NCBI RefSeq assembly: GCF_001186125.1
Contig: NW_014040269.1
Span: 5,493-69,492 of the forward strand
Length of the DNA: 64,000 nucleotides
Direction of reading: 5' to 3'
Source of the DNA: Sphaeroforma arctica JP610
Taxonomy: Eukaryota; Opisthokonta; Ichthyosporea; Ichthyophonida
Shown here: positions 1 through 10,511 of the stretch, one piece after another
How the letters are laid out: each line of letters begins with the position of its first letter
Position numbering within the stretch: the stretch's first letter is position 1
Made by a program: the position numbers and the translations under genes
Notes under the pieces: model-generated
Seen by the model: only the letters and a program-made list of their open reading frames with translations
Told to the model about the DNA's origin: nothing
Databases searched by the model: none

Positions 1-360
1 TTTATGCTCAACCTTGAGTGACTATATATATATATATATACATATATAAATATATATAAGAAAACTAAACTAGTTTATGCTCAACCTTGAGTGACCAATA
101 GTGTAAGACTAATTCGTAAAGTCCTTAGTCTTCCTTGGTAATAGGCCGGACTAAGAAAGTTTCAGGAATTATATGTCCTCATAATAAATATTATTTGGAC
201 CGTCGTAGCCCTAATATGGGTAATAACCTATGCTAAACCAGAACTGATGGAACCCAGTCCCTAATACTAAGTGCAGGGCAGTAGACCTATGAATGTGGAC
301 AAGTGTCATAATTGTATGACCTGACCTCATTCAAATATCTGATATGTTAAAATGGAAAAA
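1..360. repeat. AT-rich flank with short direct repeats
   Basis: No gene is visible. The 22-bp string beginning tttatgctcaaccttgag occurs at 1 and again at about 74, separated by a TA microsatellite. A ~58-bp block around 263-320 (key string cagggcagtagacctatgaa) recurs at 593-655 in the same orientation with few differences, so the two flank the LTR-like fragment between them. This looks like residue of old repeats. I cannot assign a family. Confidence 0.5.
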
Positions 361-588
361 GTATTAAATAATAAAACCATTAAAAACAATTTTAGAAAAC
401 TTATGTTCCTCGTGCTATTACGAGCACATTTAGGAGACTTCAGTATTAAGAGTACATTTAGGAAACTTGAGTTCCTCGTACTATTAAGAGTACGTTTATA
501 ATTTGCGTACTGTTTAAGAGAACGTTTATAATTTGCGTACTGTTTAAGAGAACGTTTATAACAGAGTCTAATGTGGAGGCCCGGCTTA
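361..588 (+). repeat. LTR-like fragment related to the right end of the 3-10 kb retroelement
   Basis: The segment shares a chain of words with 10393-10510 in the same orientation: taataaaaccat, ttcctcg, ctattaagagtacgttta, and finally gagtctaatgtggaggcccg at the end of both. Inside it a 30-bp unit (aagagtacgtttataatttg...) is repeated about 2.6 times at 485-561. It is best read as a solo or partial terminal repeat of the same retroelement family. No coding sequence is attached. Confidence 0.55.
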
Positions 589-699
589 TTGCACCCTAAT
601 ACTAGGTGCAGGGCAGTAGACCTATGAATGCGGACAAGTGTCATAATTGTATGACCCGAAATAAGACAAGTGTCATATACCATACTAAACCAAGTTAAA

Positions 700-1510
700 T
701 AACAGTTGTTAAATTTAAAAAAAAACTACCCTAACTTTTTAATAAGAGTAGCGATGCATTGGTTGACCCAGAGGTACCTTAAAAAATCAATCTCATTGAT
801 AGATAGACAACTTAAATTCTTCATATTGACGAGTAATAAACATTCACTTAATCTCGTCTCGACCGGACTGTTGGTTCCAAATTATTTCATCTTGTACCAG
901 AATTGGGTCAATCTAGCCACACGTAAGCGTTATACAAGTCCATCCATACCTAACAGACCCTTCTGGCAATATAGCATGCCACTTTAATGGTTTATGGTGG
1001 AAAAAAAATCAACAAAAAAAATAAGCGTTTACGTTCAAAGTTTATCCTAAATATAGTCCTATGGGTTTACAAATAGGTACTTTTTTTTATTCATTTTGTC
1101 AGTTGTGAATAGTTTCAAATCGCCTTTTCATTAAAAAAAAAAAGTCAATTTCTCAGGTGCAAATTTGGAAAATTTTCATGGTCGATTTGCTCCCGATATA
1201 CTATAAAACGCTTAAAAAACAATTTTTTTGCGTTTACGTTTAGAGTTTATCGCATACAGGCAAACCGTATTGAGCTTAGCTGCAACTGGACTCGCAGATG
1301 CTCTGTCTCAGAATTTTTTTTTTTTGAATTTTTAGCTCCTTTATAATTTGAAAAAAAAAACATTTGTTAAAAAAAAAATACAAGTTTTTTTTGTAAATAA
1401 AACAACCCAAAGTAAAAACACAAATGAGACTGTGTACAAATTTAGAAGGATGTTTATGACAGTGTCCATTTTATATTTATTACGAAAGAGTTTGTCCGTC
1501 TAAAGACTTT
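700..1510. other. AT-rich DNA, nothing recognised
   Basis: Homopolymer-rich DNA (many A and T runs of 8-10). Open frames here are short and show no recognisable protein. Words such as gcgtttacgtt recur at 1025 and 1226, hinting at degraded repeats, but no boundaries can be drawn. Confidence 0.4.
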
Positions 1511-1511
1511 A

Positions 1512-1954
1512 GGCCTAGTCTTAACGGATTCGGATTTATGTTCGGATTTATGTTCGGATTTTTTTTTTTGGGGTGAACCTGTCTTTTAACCGTATCCATG
1601 ATGAATTTTCGGACTATTTCTTTGAAATGGACAAAATTCGTTCACATACAATCCAATCACAAAGCTTGTGAAGTTGAACACAAATCCTAGAGATTCCAGT
1701 ACGTATTTAAACCGCAAAAGTGAGTTTACGTAGAATAAAATCCGAATCTCGTAAATCCGATCCGAACGTAAAATTTCTTTAAGGGGTGCGACGCCCTAGA
1801 AAGTTTGCCCTCGTTCGGATTTATGTTCGAGAAAAAAAAATCGGATTTGTTTTTGCTTTTTTTTTAAATTTTAAAATTAGCCACCATCCATTCGTGTACA
1901 GAAAATCCGAACATAAATTAGAACATAAATCCGAACCCGTTAAAAGACAGGGCC
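1512..1954. mobile_element. PIF/Harbinger-like MITE
   Basis: A ~443-bp non-coding element with terminal inverted repeats of about 50 bp. The left end starts ggcctagtcttaacgg and continues with ttcggatttatgttcgg; the right end is its reverse complement with a few substitutions and a 2-bp indel. The trinucleotide TTA is present directly outside both ends (1509-1511 and 1955-1957). TTA/TAA duplications and GG-starting ends are the signature of PIF/Harbinger (Tourist-type) elements. The interior holds extra copies of the cggatttatgttcg word. No transposase is encoded. Confidence 0.75.
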
Positions 1955-2220
1955 TTAACTCGAGTCCAGTTTTCTATAAATAGAATTAATAGTAGTACAA
2001 TGCACGTATCAACGGTTTTGAACGATATTCTTTTTTTTAAACATATTTTAAACTATTTTTTATTTTTTCTATTTATTTTAAAATAATGACATTTTTAAAA
2101 TTAGATATGTACAGTATTTTACTAAAAATATACCTTTTGTATGGCCGCCTTCTGTTCCATTTTCACTTTTTCGACTCTGTCTATTAGCTCTACTGCAATA
2201 AACCAATAGCATCGCCATCT

Positions 2221-2300
2221 CACCCACTGAATTTTAGATGGAGTTCGGGCCGTCCCGGAATTAATAAGTCTTCTATAGCGAAGTACGCGCCAAAAATTAG
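2221..2300 (+). repeat. Left terminal inverted repeat of the transposase/nuclease transposon
   Basis: Reads cacccactgaatt, then ccgtcccggaatta and tctatagcgaag, ending in cgcgccaaaaatta. The reverse complement lies at 14378-14460. The segment between the first two words differs in length in the two arms. The exact outer boundary is uncertain. Confidence 0.65.
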
Positions 2301-3156
2301 CACCGCCAACTTGTTCTATGAAATTAAACAGGGTGATTTTATGAATGAATTTTGAGGAAATTAACGTTTCTTGTACCACATGATGGTAGTAAATATGAAA
2401 ATGCTGTTACTTAAATTCAAAAGAGTAGGACAGGAGCGCGCTTTTTTTGTAGGGATATTAAGACGGACCTATAATTTTCGTTGTAGTATTAGCAGTTGCA
2501 TAAAATATACGTAAACTGCTCATTTGACCTCATAACGTTAGTAAAGCTCATACATACGTTCAATTTTTCTGGGCAAAGTACTCAAGTGAATATAACGTTA
2601 AAAAATAACTGAAATATTTCGGATTTGACCTCATACCGTTTGACCTCATAACGTTACGACATAAAATATATGTAAATGCTAATTCGACCTCATAAAGTTA
2701 GTAAAGCTTATACATTACGTTCAATCTTTCTGGGCAAAGTTCTAAAGTTACAATAGACGTTAAACAATAACTGAAATATTTCGGTACTTTAAATATGTTT
2801 ACTTGTTAACTTGCCTGGCTGGGCTCAGGCTTATTGATCCGCTCCCCCCTCCAGTTCCCAAATCGTACTACTTTTTCACGTTTACGAAATGATTTTAAAC
2901 GTAATTGCATTTTGCGCTATGAGACCTGGAGCCCCCCTCATCTCTCCCCTACTCAGGGGCTTAGGCTCAGGGCTAGACGGAAGCCTCATAGCGTAAACGT
3001 ACTACGTTTGCACGTTTACTAAATGCTTTTGAACGTAATTGCTAGGATTGACTTGCCTGGCCAGGCTCAGGCTTATTGATAATATAACCTAAGAAGCGGG
3101 GGGAGGGGCAGGCTTAGGCTTATTGATAATAATGCTATAAATACATCGCGGTGCCC
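2301..3156. repeat. Transposon interior with direct repeats, no gene recognised
   Basis: A ~135-bp unit at 2496-2632 is repeated at about 2661-2793; both contain gacctcataa, gttagtaaagct, tctgggcaaagt and aactgaaatatttcgg. Then gcctggctgggctcaggcttattgat (2810 on) recurs at 3050 and, shortened, at 3107. A word aaacgtaattgc closes two related blocks (2898, 3031). The short open frame at 2834-3022 covers these repeats and is not convincing. The missing 5' part of the transposase might have lain here, but I cannot see it. Confidence 0.45.
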
Positions 3157-3468
3157 ATTGCCTATATATAATCATCTCAGTACTGTTTTCGCAGAAGGAA
3201 TTTTATTTAGTGTTTCGTTGCTGCTCTATTAGAAACTACGGTATGTTTCGTTGGGGCGAATCCGAGAGACTCATAAAATTATATCTTTAGAAGAAGAAAA
3301 ATACTCATTATGTCCATAGTTATTGCATTTTTTTGTCTGAAGGAACGGAAGTTAAACCTTACCCGCCGGGCCTCCACATTAGACTTAGTTTTTCATAGAG
3401 CGACAACGAAACACTAAATAAAATCCCTTCGGCGAAAACAGTACTGAGAGGATTATATATAGGCAATG
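3157..3468. repeat. Local palindrome at the left end of the retroelement
   Basis: The ~72-bp arm starting cattgcctatatataat at 3157 is repeated in reverse at 3396-3468 (ending tatatataggcaatg), around a ~160-bp spacer that contains gggcctccacattagac at 3370-3386. The same word, in the opposite orientation, closes the right end of the element near 10508. The element therefore carries both a direct and an inverted copy of its right-end sequence at its left end. Confidence 0.7.
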
Positions 3469-3700
3469 TCTCAGCCTCACAATCTCTCAGAGTATTGCTG
3501 TTTTCACAAGGTATACCTAACTTTACTAAAAAGCGTTTTTTTATTTCGAATTTAACTATACTTAGACTTAACCTTAGCGTTTGATTACTCTAAGACGTTA
3601 ATATCGCCTTGATAGACCGAATCTTACACATTTTAAAGTTAACAAAGATATTAATTACTTAGACTACCTATACGTATATGTAGATAACTACCACGAAATA
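3396..3700 (-). repeat. Left arm of the ~310-bp inverted terminal repeat
   Basis: Matches the reverse complement of 9900-10213 through ordered words: cgacaacgaaacactaaata, gcctcacaatc, ttaatatcgccttgatagac and gtagataactaccac. Substitutions and small indels are spread throughout. Confidence 0.8.
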
Positions 3701-3990
3701 GGGTTTACGGGTTTTAGGTTTTTATCTTGATTATCGAAAGCATCTGAAGTCAACTGAGCGATTGTACCGGCTATAAAGCGTGTACGGTGGTATGTATATC
3801 CTCTCTTATCCGTTCTCCATATAATGTCTTTAAACTCAGAACGATTAAGAGGGGCATTAGAGTCGTGTCTTCTTGCGAGAATAATCTAAGTAGTCGGAAT
3901 ACAACTAGTGCCTATGTTTAAAGCACTGGAACCGTCGGGTGTATTAACGTCAGCTACAGAGATTATATATGGTCCTATCCATTTAGATGT

Positions 3991-4935
3991 TTATACAGTA
4001 GCATCGGAATTACGTTGACGGATGTTAACTCTGTCTCTAACCCGATACTCTGCTATCTTTTTGGTAGCGTTCCATTTATTTTGCCTTTTTAATAAGGAAA
4101 TATTGCGTGATTCTCGCAAGCAAGGATATACAACGTTATAAATACATTGTACCTTCTCTAACCATGGTAACTCATGGTGATTAGGTTCGTCCTTGTTAAA
4201 AGGTATTTTTAACTCACTATATCTGCCACGAAAATAGGGAGCGGATGTTGTACCTGTAACCGGATCAGCACACTCGTCCATCTGTGTTTGTACCCACTTA
4301 AGGTGGTACGGTCAATCATCTGCATCATCCGTTAATGCAGTACGTAAGAAGAACTTAAGTCTTCTATGGCGCGTTTCATTCGCGCCCTGTGTTTGCGGTT
4401 TATATGGTACACCCCTTTTATGGCATATGCCTGATACGAGTACTAACGATTCCATTCCGTCATCGCAGAACTCGCTACCGTCATCAGTGCACATTATACC
4501 TGGCCACCTGTGGTCAGCAAAGACTTGGCAGTATAATTCTGCCACGGTCTGCGTACTCTTGTCCTTTAAAGGATAGAGCAAGTTATACCATGACGCCACA
4601 TCAAAGAAGTGGCATACGTAACGATCGCCTGTGTGCTCGGACGTGGGCAAGTCAACCAGATCAATGATGACCCTGCGCCATGGAACATCTTCAGTCACAC
4701 TCTTAAGCGGTGCGAACCCATAGCGCTTAATCTGGTTGAGATCACAGTCTGTACATGACTGATATACTCTGTCAACAAAAGTTGCCAGCTTAGGGTGCGC
4801 GATCCCATTTCGCTTAGCATCTTTAAGTGCATATACTACGTTCTGGTGCTTCAGCTTTTGGTTTTGCGTCAGCCAAGCAAGAATATTTTCATCATTGTAC
4901 TCCTCCAGAATAAAGGTAGGGTGTTGAGAATCCAC
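3991..4935 (-). pseudogene. Fossil retroelement: DDE integrase
   Basis: Visible from the N-terminus: an HHCC-like region ending in YQSCTDC, then the catalytic core with VIIDLVDLP (first Asp), IMCTDDGSEFCDDG (second Asp) and QGANETRHRRLKFFL (Glu). A second open segment (3991-4281) is probably the C-terminal part. This identifies a retroviral-type (rve) integrase rather than a tyrosine recombinase. Confidence 0.85.
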
Positions 4936-5271
4936 TTGCGTGGTCTCTAAGTCTGTAGTGTTTCCAGACTCCTATCCTTCTTTCGCATGAGTGTCATAAG
5001 TGCGCTCGTGTGCGTTTGATACACCTGACCTATTTAATAGTCGCATTATATGTGTATATGCTTCGGGATTATCTTTCATTAATTCCTTTAAAAATAGGGT
5101 TTGAAAGACTTCGGTCTTGGACTTTATGTTATTAAACAGAGTCCTAGCTAGAGACTGACGCTTCTTAACATTAGTGTCATTAGTAGATTGTATTTCTTGT
5201 GCACAGACTTCAAGTGCTGTGTTGCCTTTGAACTGCTTAACGCTCAATTTAGTAGAGAGTGGAATATCTGA

Positions 5272-6033
5272 TTATTTGACCTTGTTAAGGAAGGTCTCAG
5301 AAGGGGTCCATTTGGTTGTTCCAATGGGACCTATACGACATATTATAGTATGTCTCCCGGGCGTCTTCTGGACGGCTCGGGTACCATGATATAGGAAAGT
5401 ATCTACTTCCCTATTTAAATATTTTGGCTCCCATTGTATCATGCTTATTAATGTATTGAGCCATGAATCTTTACTCCGTAATGGGCAACACAACGTGATG
5501 GTAGCTTTGTGTATATGAACATAATTTAGTATTTGGGCAATTAACTGCCATGGTGGATTAGCCCTCGCATTATGTTCGGAAAGGTCTAGTTCCAAGGCAT
5601 CTCCTAAAGGATGATTTAAAGTCCTGTAATTCTTAAGTTGTGCATTATGATGTGCAACAAACATGTCAACTGTATGTGGCCCAAATATCTTTTGAGCCAG
5701 TTCAAACCACCTGGGGTTACATTTCCAAGCAGTGGCTAGTAACTCACGTACGGATTTATTAAAGTCCGGTACAAAGCGTGATAACATATCCGGTAAATGG
5801 TTATGTATCCCTGGTAGATGTTTGATATCAAAATGAAACTTTGATATTGTATCCTGCCATCGGCTCAGTAATTGAGAGTCTGGCTTCATTTCCTTCATAT
5901 ATTGAAAGGACTTCTGATCACACATCAGCGTAAAAGCTGTTCCGTATAAGTAATCGCGGAAGTGTGCTAAAGCTGCTACTATGGCTAGTAGCTCATGCTT
6001 CACAGTTGAATAATTCAACTGTGATGCATTCAT
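5272..6033 (-). pseudogene. Fossil retroelement: RNase H end and DIRS-type NPPW domain
   Basis: The first ~85 residues are the end of RNase H (YSTVKHELLAIVAALAHF, FDIKHLPGIHN, LPDMLSRF). They are followed by a ~130-residue domain with FGPHTVDMFVAHHNAQLKNY, then ARANPPWQLIAQIL and TITLCCPLRSKDSW. In DIRS-group elements a domain with VDLFAS and NPPW-like motifs follows RNase H and is usually annotated as a Dam-like N6-adenine methyltransferase. The NPPW string fits the (D/N)PP(Y/F/W) catalytic motif of that family. Here it sits between RNase H and a DDE integrase, which is not the usual Ty3 order. Family assignment is my inference. Confidence 0.65.
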
Positions 6034-6108
6034 TGATCGGCTAAAGAATTGTATATACCTAGGTTTATTAACTATAACCTGGTATAGTACACCTCCGAGT
6101 GCTAAGTC

Positions 6109-7100
6109 TCATGCGTCCGTTGCTATTTCAAAAGGCACGCCATCGACTGGTCCTTGTACAACAGGGGCTTGTTGGACTGCGTGCTTGAGCGCTTTAAATG
6201 CGTCATCAAACTCTTTAGTCCACAAGTCTCCTAGTTTGCCTTTATGACATCTTAAGTGTCCAAAGGGTTTAAGATAATCAGCCAAGTGTGGTACTCCATC
6301 TGAAAAGAAGTTTACAAACCCACACATGCTGTTCACATCTCTTCCTGTTGTTGTTGTTCGCCAATCTAACAAGTGTTCCACCTTACCGGGGTCGATTTTA
6401 ATACCTTCCCCAGATATACGGTAGCCTAAGAGCTGTATTTCGCTCATGGCGAAGTGACATTTCTTCTCGTTAATCTTGGTTTTGTTCGTTGAGTCTCTTA
6501 AGGACTCGCCTGACTAATGTGGCATGTTCGCCCTTAGTCTTAGAAAAGATGACTATGTCATCTATATAGACTTGCACGCTAGGTATGTATGCAAGCATTT
6601 CCTCCATTACTTGTTGGAAGAATACTGGTAAGGAGTGCAACCTGAAAGGTGCACCTCTAAACCTGTATTGTTTACCTTTCCAGGTAAAACTAAAGTGCTT
6701 ACGATGGGGCTCATAAATTTACATTTGATGATACCCCTGTGTTAGGTCTATGGATATAAACACCGTAGCACCTTCCATTCGTCTCAGTAACTCGTTTATA
6801 CGAGGGATATGGATACTATGAGTAGGCAATAACTTATTTATTGGACTCATATCTAGACATACTCTGGCTTTCTTAAATGTTCCGTCAAAGTTGTGTTGAT
6901 CAACTGCCAATAATGCTAACTTAACTGGCGTTTGTTGGTAAGTGATTTCGATTACCCCATCGGATAACCATTCCTCAACTTGTTCTTTAACTACAGCTTC
7001 GTGTCTCCAAGAAACATAGTTTCTTGAAGGGCATTTGGGCTTAGTAAAGTCTACCTTGGTTGAGTCAAGGCTGACATATTCGTCGTTAAAACGGAATTTT
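6109..7100 (-). pseudogene. Fossil retroelement: reverse transcriptase and start of RNase H
   Basis: The RT fingers/palm signature VCLDMSPINKLLP and the strand FISIDLTQGYHQM are visible near 6730-6860, followed at lower coordinates by a YIDD-type active-site region near 6560-6580, then a connection region with LGYRISGEGIKIDPGKV (6360-6430) and an RNase H start ending in EIATDA (6109). The order and spacing match Ty3/gypsy-type Pol. Confidence 0.8.
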
Positions 7101-7389
7101 GCCCAATCTGTGATCTTTATCTTCTTATTTACTAGAATCAGATCCATGATTTTGTCCGCAAAGTCAGTTATTAATGCCTTGACTGTGTCTGACGGGGGCT
7201 TATATGGTTTCAGGCAGTTATCGTCTGATTGATCCTTTAATGGATCTATGTTATTTGGTAACCCAGTTACGGTTATACCCAGAGTGAGTAAGTCACTCAT
7301 TCCGACTATTAAGTCGTACTTCTGTGATATCTTAACTATCACAGCTTGGGTAGTGATATATCTAGCATCGGCCAGGGAGATTTTAACAT

Positions 7390-7770
7390 ATGTGGCCATT
7401 GTATCACACTTAGAAGTTTTGTCATCTGCTAAGATTAGGTGAGTAGTTTGAGTTCGCCTTTCAATGTCTTTCATTAATGCAAAGCGGTCGGATATACATG
7501 AAATTTCTGAACCAGGATCAATCAATGCAAGGACTTTATTTCCATTGCAATATACAGGGATTATTACACGCTCGTCTAAAGAGTCGTTCTATTTCCTTTG
7601 TAACGATTGTACCTGAAAGTACTTTCACTCCAACTTAATGTCGGGCTTTTGTCACAAGACTTGGCGTGATAGCCATTGGTCTTCTCACACTTGTCACACT
7701 TAGTAAGAAAGTGTGTACATGTGGATGCATGTCTGCCATTCCAATAACCGTTAGGGGTCAATTGGTACAT
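7390..7770 (-). pseudogene. Fossil retroelement: zinc knuckle and aspartic protease
   Basis: A Cys/His cluster of the form HFLTKCDKCEKTNGYHAKSC lies at about 7640-7710. Downstream at 7525 the protein reads IDPGSEISCISDRF, a retroviral-type aspartic protease active-site region (D-x-G-S). Both precede the reverse transcriptase as in Ty3-like Pol. Fossil, not expected to be functional. Confidence 0.7.
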
Positions 7771-7782
7771 ATCATACCCACA

Positions 7783-9843
7783 CTATGCGTCGGCACATTT
7801 CTTAATCTCCTTAAATGGAGGTTCCTTGTCCTTCGCCTCCGCGCGTGCCCGTTTATTGGGCCGCGTTGATTGAGTGGAGTCGCGAGCACGTGTCTGGTTA
7901 GGACGCGTCTGATGAGGTTTCTCATATGACGTCTGGCGTGAGAGATATCCTTGATCAGTGAGCTCGCGCGGTTTCTTATGTACCGCCTTCCCCTTCGAGG
8001 CTACTCGCGTGTGCGGGAAAAAAGGTGGATACAGTATCAAAAAACTGTTCCCACGTAAGTCGGGATAGATGAAACTTTGTTTCATGTCCCTTGTCTCGAG
8101 CTTCAGTGGCGTATTTACGTCGCAACTCGGTGTACAGACTTTCACGGTCGTTGTTCCCTATGTTCTTACAGAAAACATGCATACCAGGAACTCGTACCAT
8201 CGCTGCGCATTGTCTTATCAAATTTCAGAATATAACTCTGAATAGGAGTATTCTCAACTGGTTCAGTTAAGATTGAACTCAATCCTGGACTTCGCATGTC
8301 CTTGCTTAATAAGAACGTAACCAACCAACACATAGCTGGCCAGTCACGACAAGTGTCGAGCTCATGCTGGTGTTGCTGCAGGATCAAATAACTTGTTCCT
8401 GTAGGGTCAAACGACTGCATTAAAGCAGAAATCCATTGCTGGGGAGCGATATCATTCGTCTCCAGCATGACCGTAAACGCATTAAGCGTACGGGTTAGCG
8501 TGTCGAGGTCATGGTTGTTTATAAACTCGACTTGCTTGCTGTTGGCATCCCAGTTCGACTTAAGTAGACTGATCTGTCCTTTGTACTTCTGGTTATCCCG
8601 GTGGTCTTGCCCACGTTGGGCCTGAAGTAGCTGATCGATGCGCTTCTGCTTGATCGCGATCATATTAACAAAATATGATACGTCATCAGCACGGTGCTCG
8701 GCATGGGCGATTTCCATCTTAATGGTGTAATCGTCGACCGACTTATTAAGTTCGGTCACCTCGTCAGAGTGAAAATCCTCTGCGGGCTGGTGTAATGCTG
8801 TGCGATCGATTAAATTCGACATCGTTAACACGTTTACGGGAGTGTTTATTACCCCTTGTAAAGTCTATGGTCGAGGCCTTTCGGTGCTCTGTTCCTTGGA
8901 TAGTAGTTGGTATTATAATCTTGAGTGATTCATGCGTCTGGATAACATATCCAGTCTTAACTGGTTTCCGACGATTGTCATCCCAGTTGGGTAAAGGTGG
9001 CGGAGTATTTTTACCTGCCTCTAGGTCTATAATACCCTCAAGGACGGGCGACTCGTGGCCGGGCGTTAGAACAGGCGAATAATTAGCCTGGAGTTCTGGT
9101 GGTAGTACCTCATAAGGTATAGATAAGCTGAGCACATCTGGCTCATCTGCCACAGGTGTAGCGCTCAGGCCTTTACGCTTTTCGGGCGTAATTGCCAGTC
9201 GACGTTCTGTTCACTTCTGTAAGGCTTCAGTAATGCCCGGAGAAACATGCTCGCGTAAGTGCTGTGTATGTTTTCCTGATCTATACATTCGATCTACATG
9301 TTCAACAGTCATGCCTTCCATAAAGGCGGCTAACTGATTCTTAAGATCAGTGTTTTCAGTAATTAACTTACCTATGCGCGTTGATTCAGTGGTCTCGGAC
9401 GTAGATTCGGGTTTGCCACTTGAGCTTGCCTCCTCTTCTGGTTCCGGTATAGGTACCTTCTGAGATTCGTCTTTGTCCCATATAATTGGGGACTTTTCTT
9501 TCTGAGTTTCGTCAGAAGAGTTGGTTGGGGCGTCTTGAGACGTATCGCTTGCCTCACTTCTTGGCTTCGTAAATGCAAGCTTTGAAGTTGAGGCAATAGT
9601 TGGCCCTCGGGCTCTATCTGTAGGAGTAGTTTTAATCGGAGTGGCTACATCCTCATCCGAGGCATTGTCTTGACTATTATTGTCGGAGACAAGTGCTTCG
9701 GCTACGGTGCGGTTAAACGCATCGGCAGCAGCTGCGGTTGCTTCTGCGGCAGCGGTAGCTGTTGCAGCGATAGCAACTTTTCTTTCCATCATTTTACGTT
9801 CGGCCTTGCGTTTCTTTGCAGGCGTATTGTCTTTCTTTGTCAT
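7783..9843 (-). pseudogene. Fossil retroelement: gag-like region
   Basis: Consecutive open segments read downward from 9843. The first product begins with a short basic stretch and then an Ala-rich run followed by an acidic, Ser/Thr-rich linker. The next segments are predicted helical (for example 8166-8831, with a DxxTRTLNAFTVML stretch typical of capsid-like helices). These features and the position just inside the terminal repeat and upstream of a zinc knuckle suggest Gag. No direct family match can be claimed from sequence alone. Part of a broken element. Confidence 0.6.
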
Positions 9844-9899
9844 AATCTTAACTTATGACATCAGTCTTATTCTCTTAAGGAATGACTGTGCTTAAGAAA

Positions 9900-10213
9900 A
9901 AATTCGTGGTAGTTATCTACCTTTACTTTTAAGTAGTCTAAATAATGAATACCTTTGCTAAATTTGAAATGTGAAGTTTCGGTCTATCAAGGCGATATTA
10001 ACGCCTTAGAGTAATTAAACGCTTAGGTTAAGTCTAAGTATAGTTGAATTCGAAATAAATAGACGAAATGAGGTATTAAAGTTAGGTATGCCTCGTGAAA
10101 ACCGCAATACTCTGAGGGATTGTGAGGCTGAGACATTGCCTATATATAATTCTCTTAGTACTTTTTTCGCCGAAGGGATTTTATTTAATGTTTCGTTGTC
10201 GCTCTATTAGAAA
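9900..10213 (+). repeat. Right arm of the ~310-bp inverted terminal repeat
   Basis: Begins about 57 bp outside the first gag codon with cgtggtagttatctac and runs through tcggtctatcaaggcgat and gggattgtgaggctgagac to the cgttgtcgctctattag word. Inverted copy at 3396-3700. The part from 10132 onward also has a direct copy at 3157. Confidence 0.8.
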
Positions 10214-10511
10214 CTACGGTATGTTTCGTTGGGGCGAATCCGAGAGACTCAAAAAATCCTATCTTTAGAAAAAAAGAAAAGAAGACTAACCAATAACTTG
10301 CCACTTGTCAAGAATTACCGACTTAGCCTTCATCAGACTGGCACATCTGGTTGGCTAAACGGAGGATAAACTAAGCAACGCTAATAGAATGCATTAATTA
10401 ATAAAACCATTTTGGAAACTTAAGTTCCTCGCACTATTAAGAGTACGTTTAGAGTTTACGTACTGCTTAAGAGTACGTTTATAACATTGAGTCTAATGTG
10501 GAGGCCCGGCT

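Larger units (their letters stand above)
3157..10510 (-). mobile_element. Fossil Ty3-like retroelement with inverted terminal repeats
   Basis: Minus-strand fossil with gag-like, zinc-knuckle, aspartic protease, reverse transcriptase, RNase H, a DIRS-type VDMF/NPPW domain and a DDE integrase, in that order. It is broken in several places (roughly eight or more breaks). Its ends are unusual: about 310 bp at 9900-10213 is repeated in inverted orientation at 3396-3700, immediately outside the coding region on both sides, while a direct copy of 10132-10275 sits at 3157-3290. It interrupts a DNA transposon. Ty3 elements normally have direct LTRs; inverted ends are typical of DIRS elements, which however use a tyrosine recombinase. 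Divergence between arms suggests it is not recent. Confidence 0.8.

Noticed and set aside
3157-10510. Classification of the 3-10 kb element as a DIRS element because of its inverted ends
   Set aside because: It has an aspartic protease and clear D,D,E integrase motifs and no tyrosine recombinase, so Ty3-like with unusual ends is the better description.
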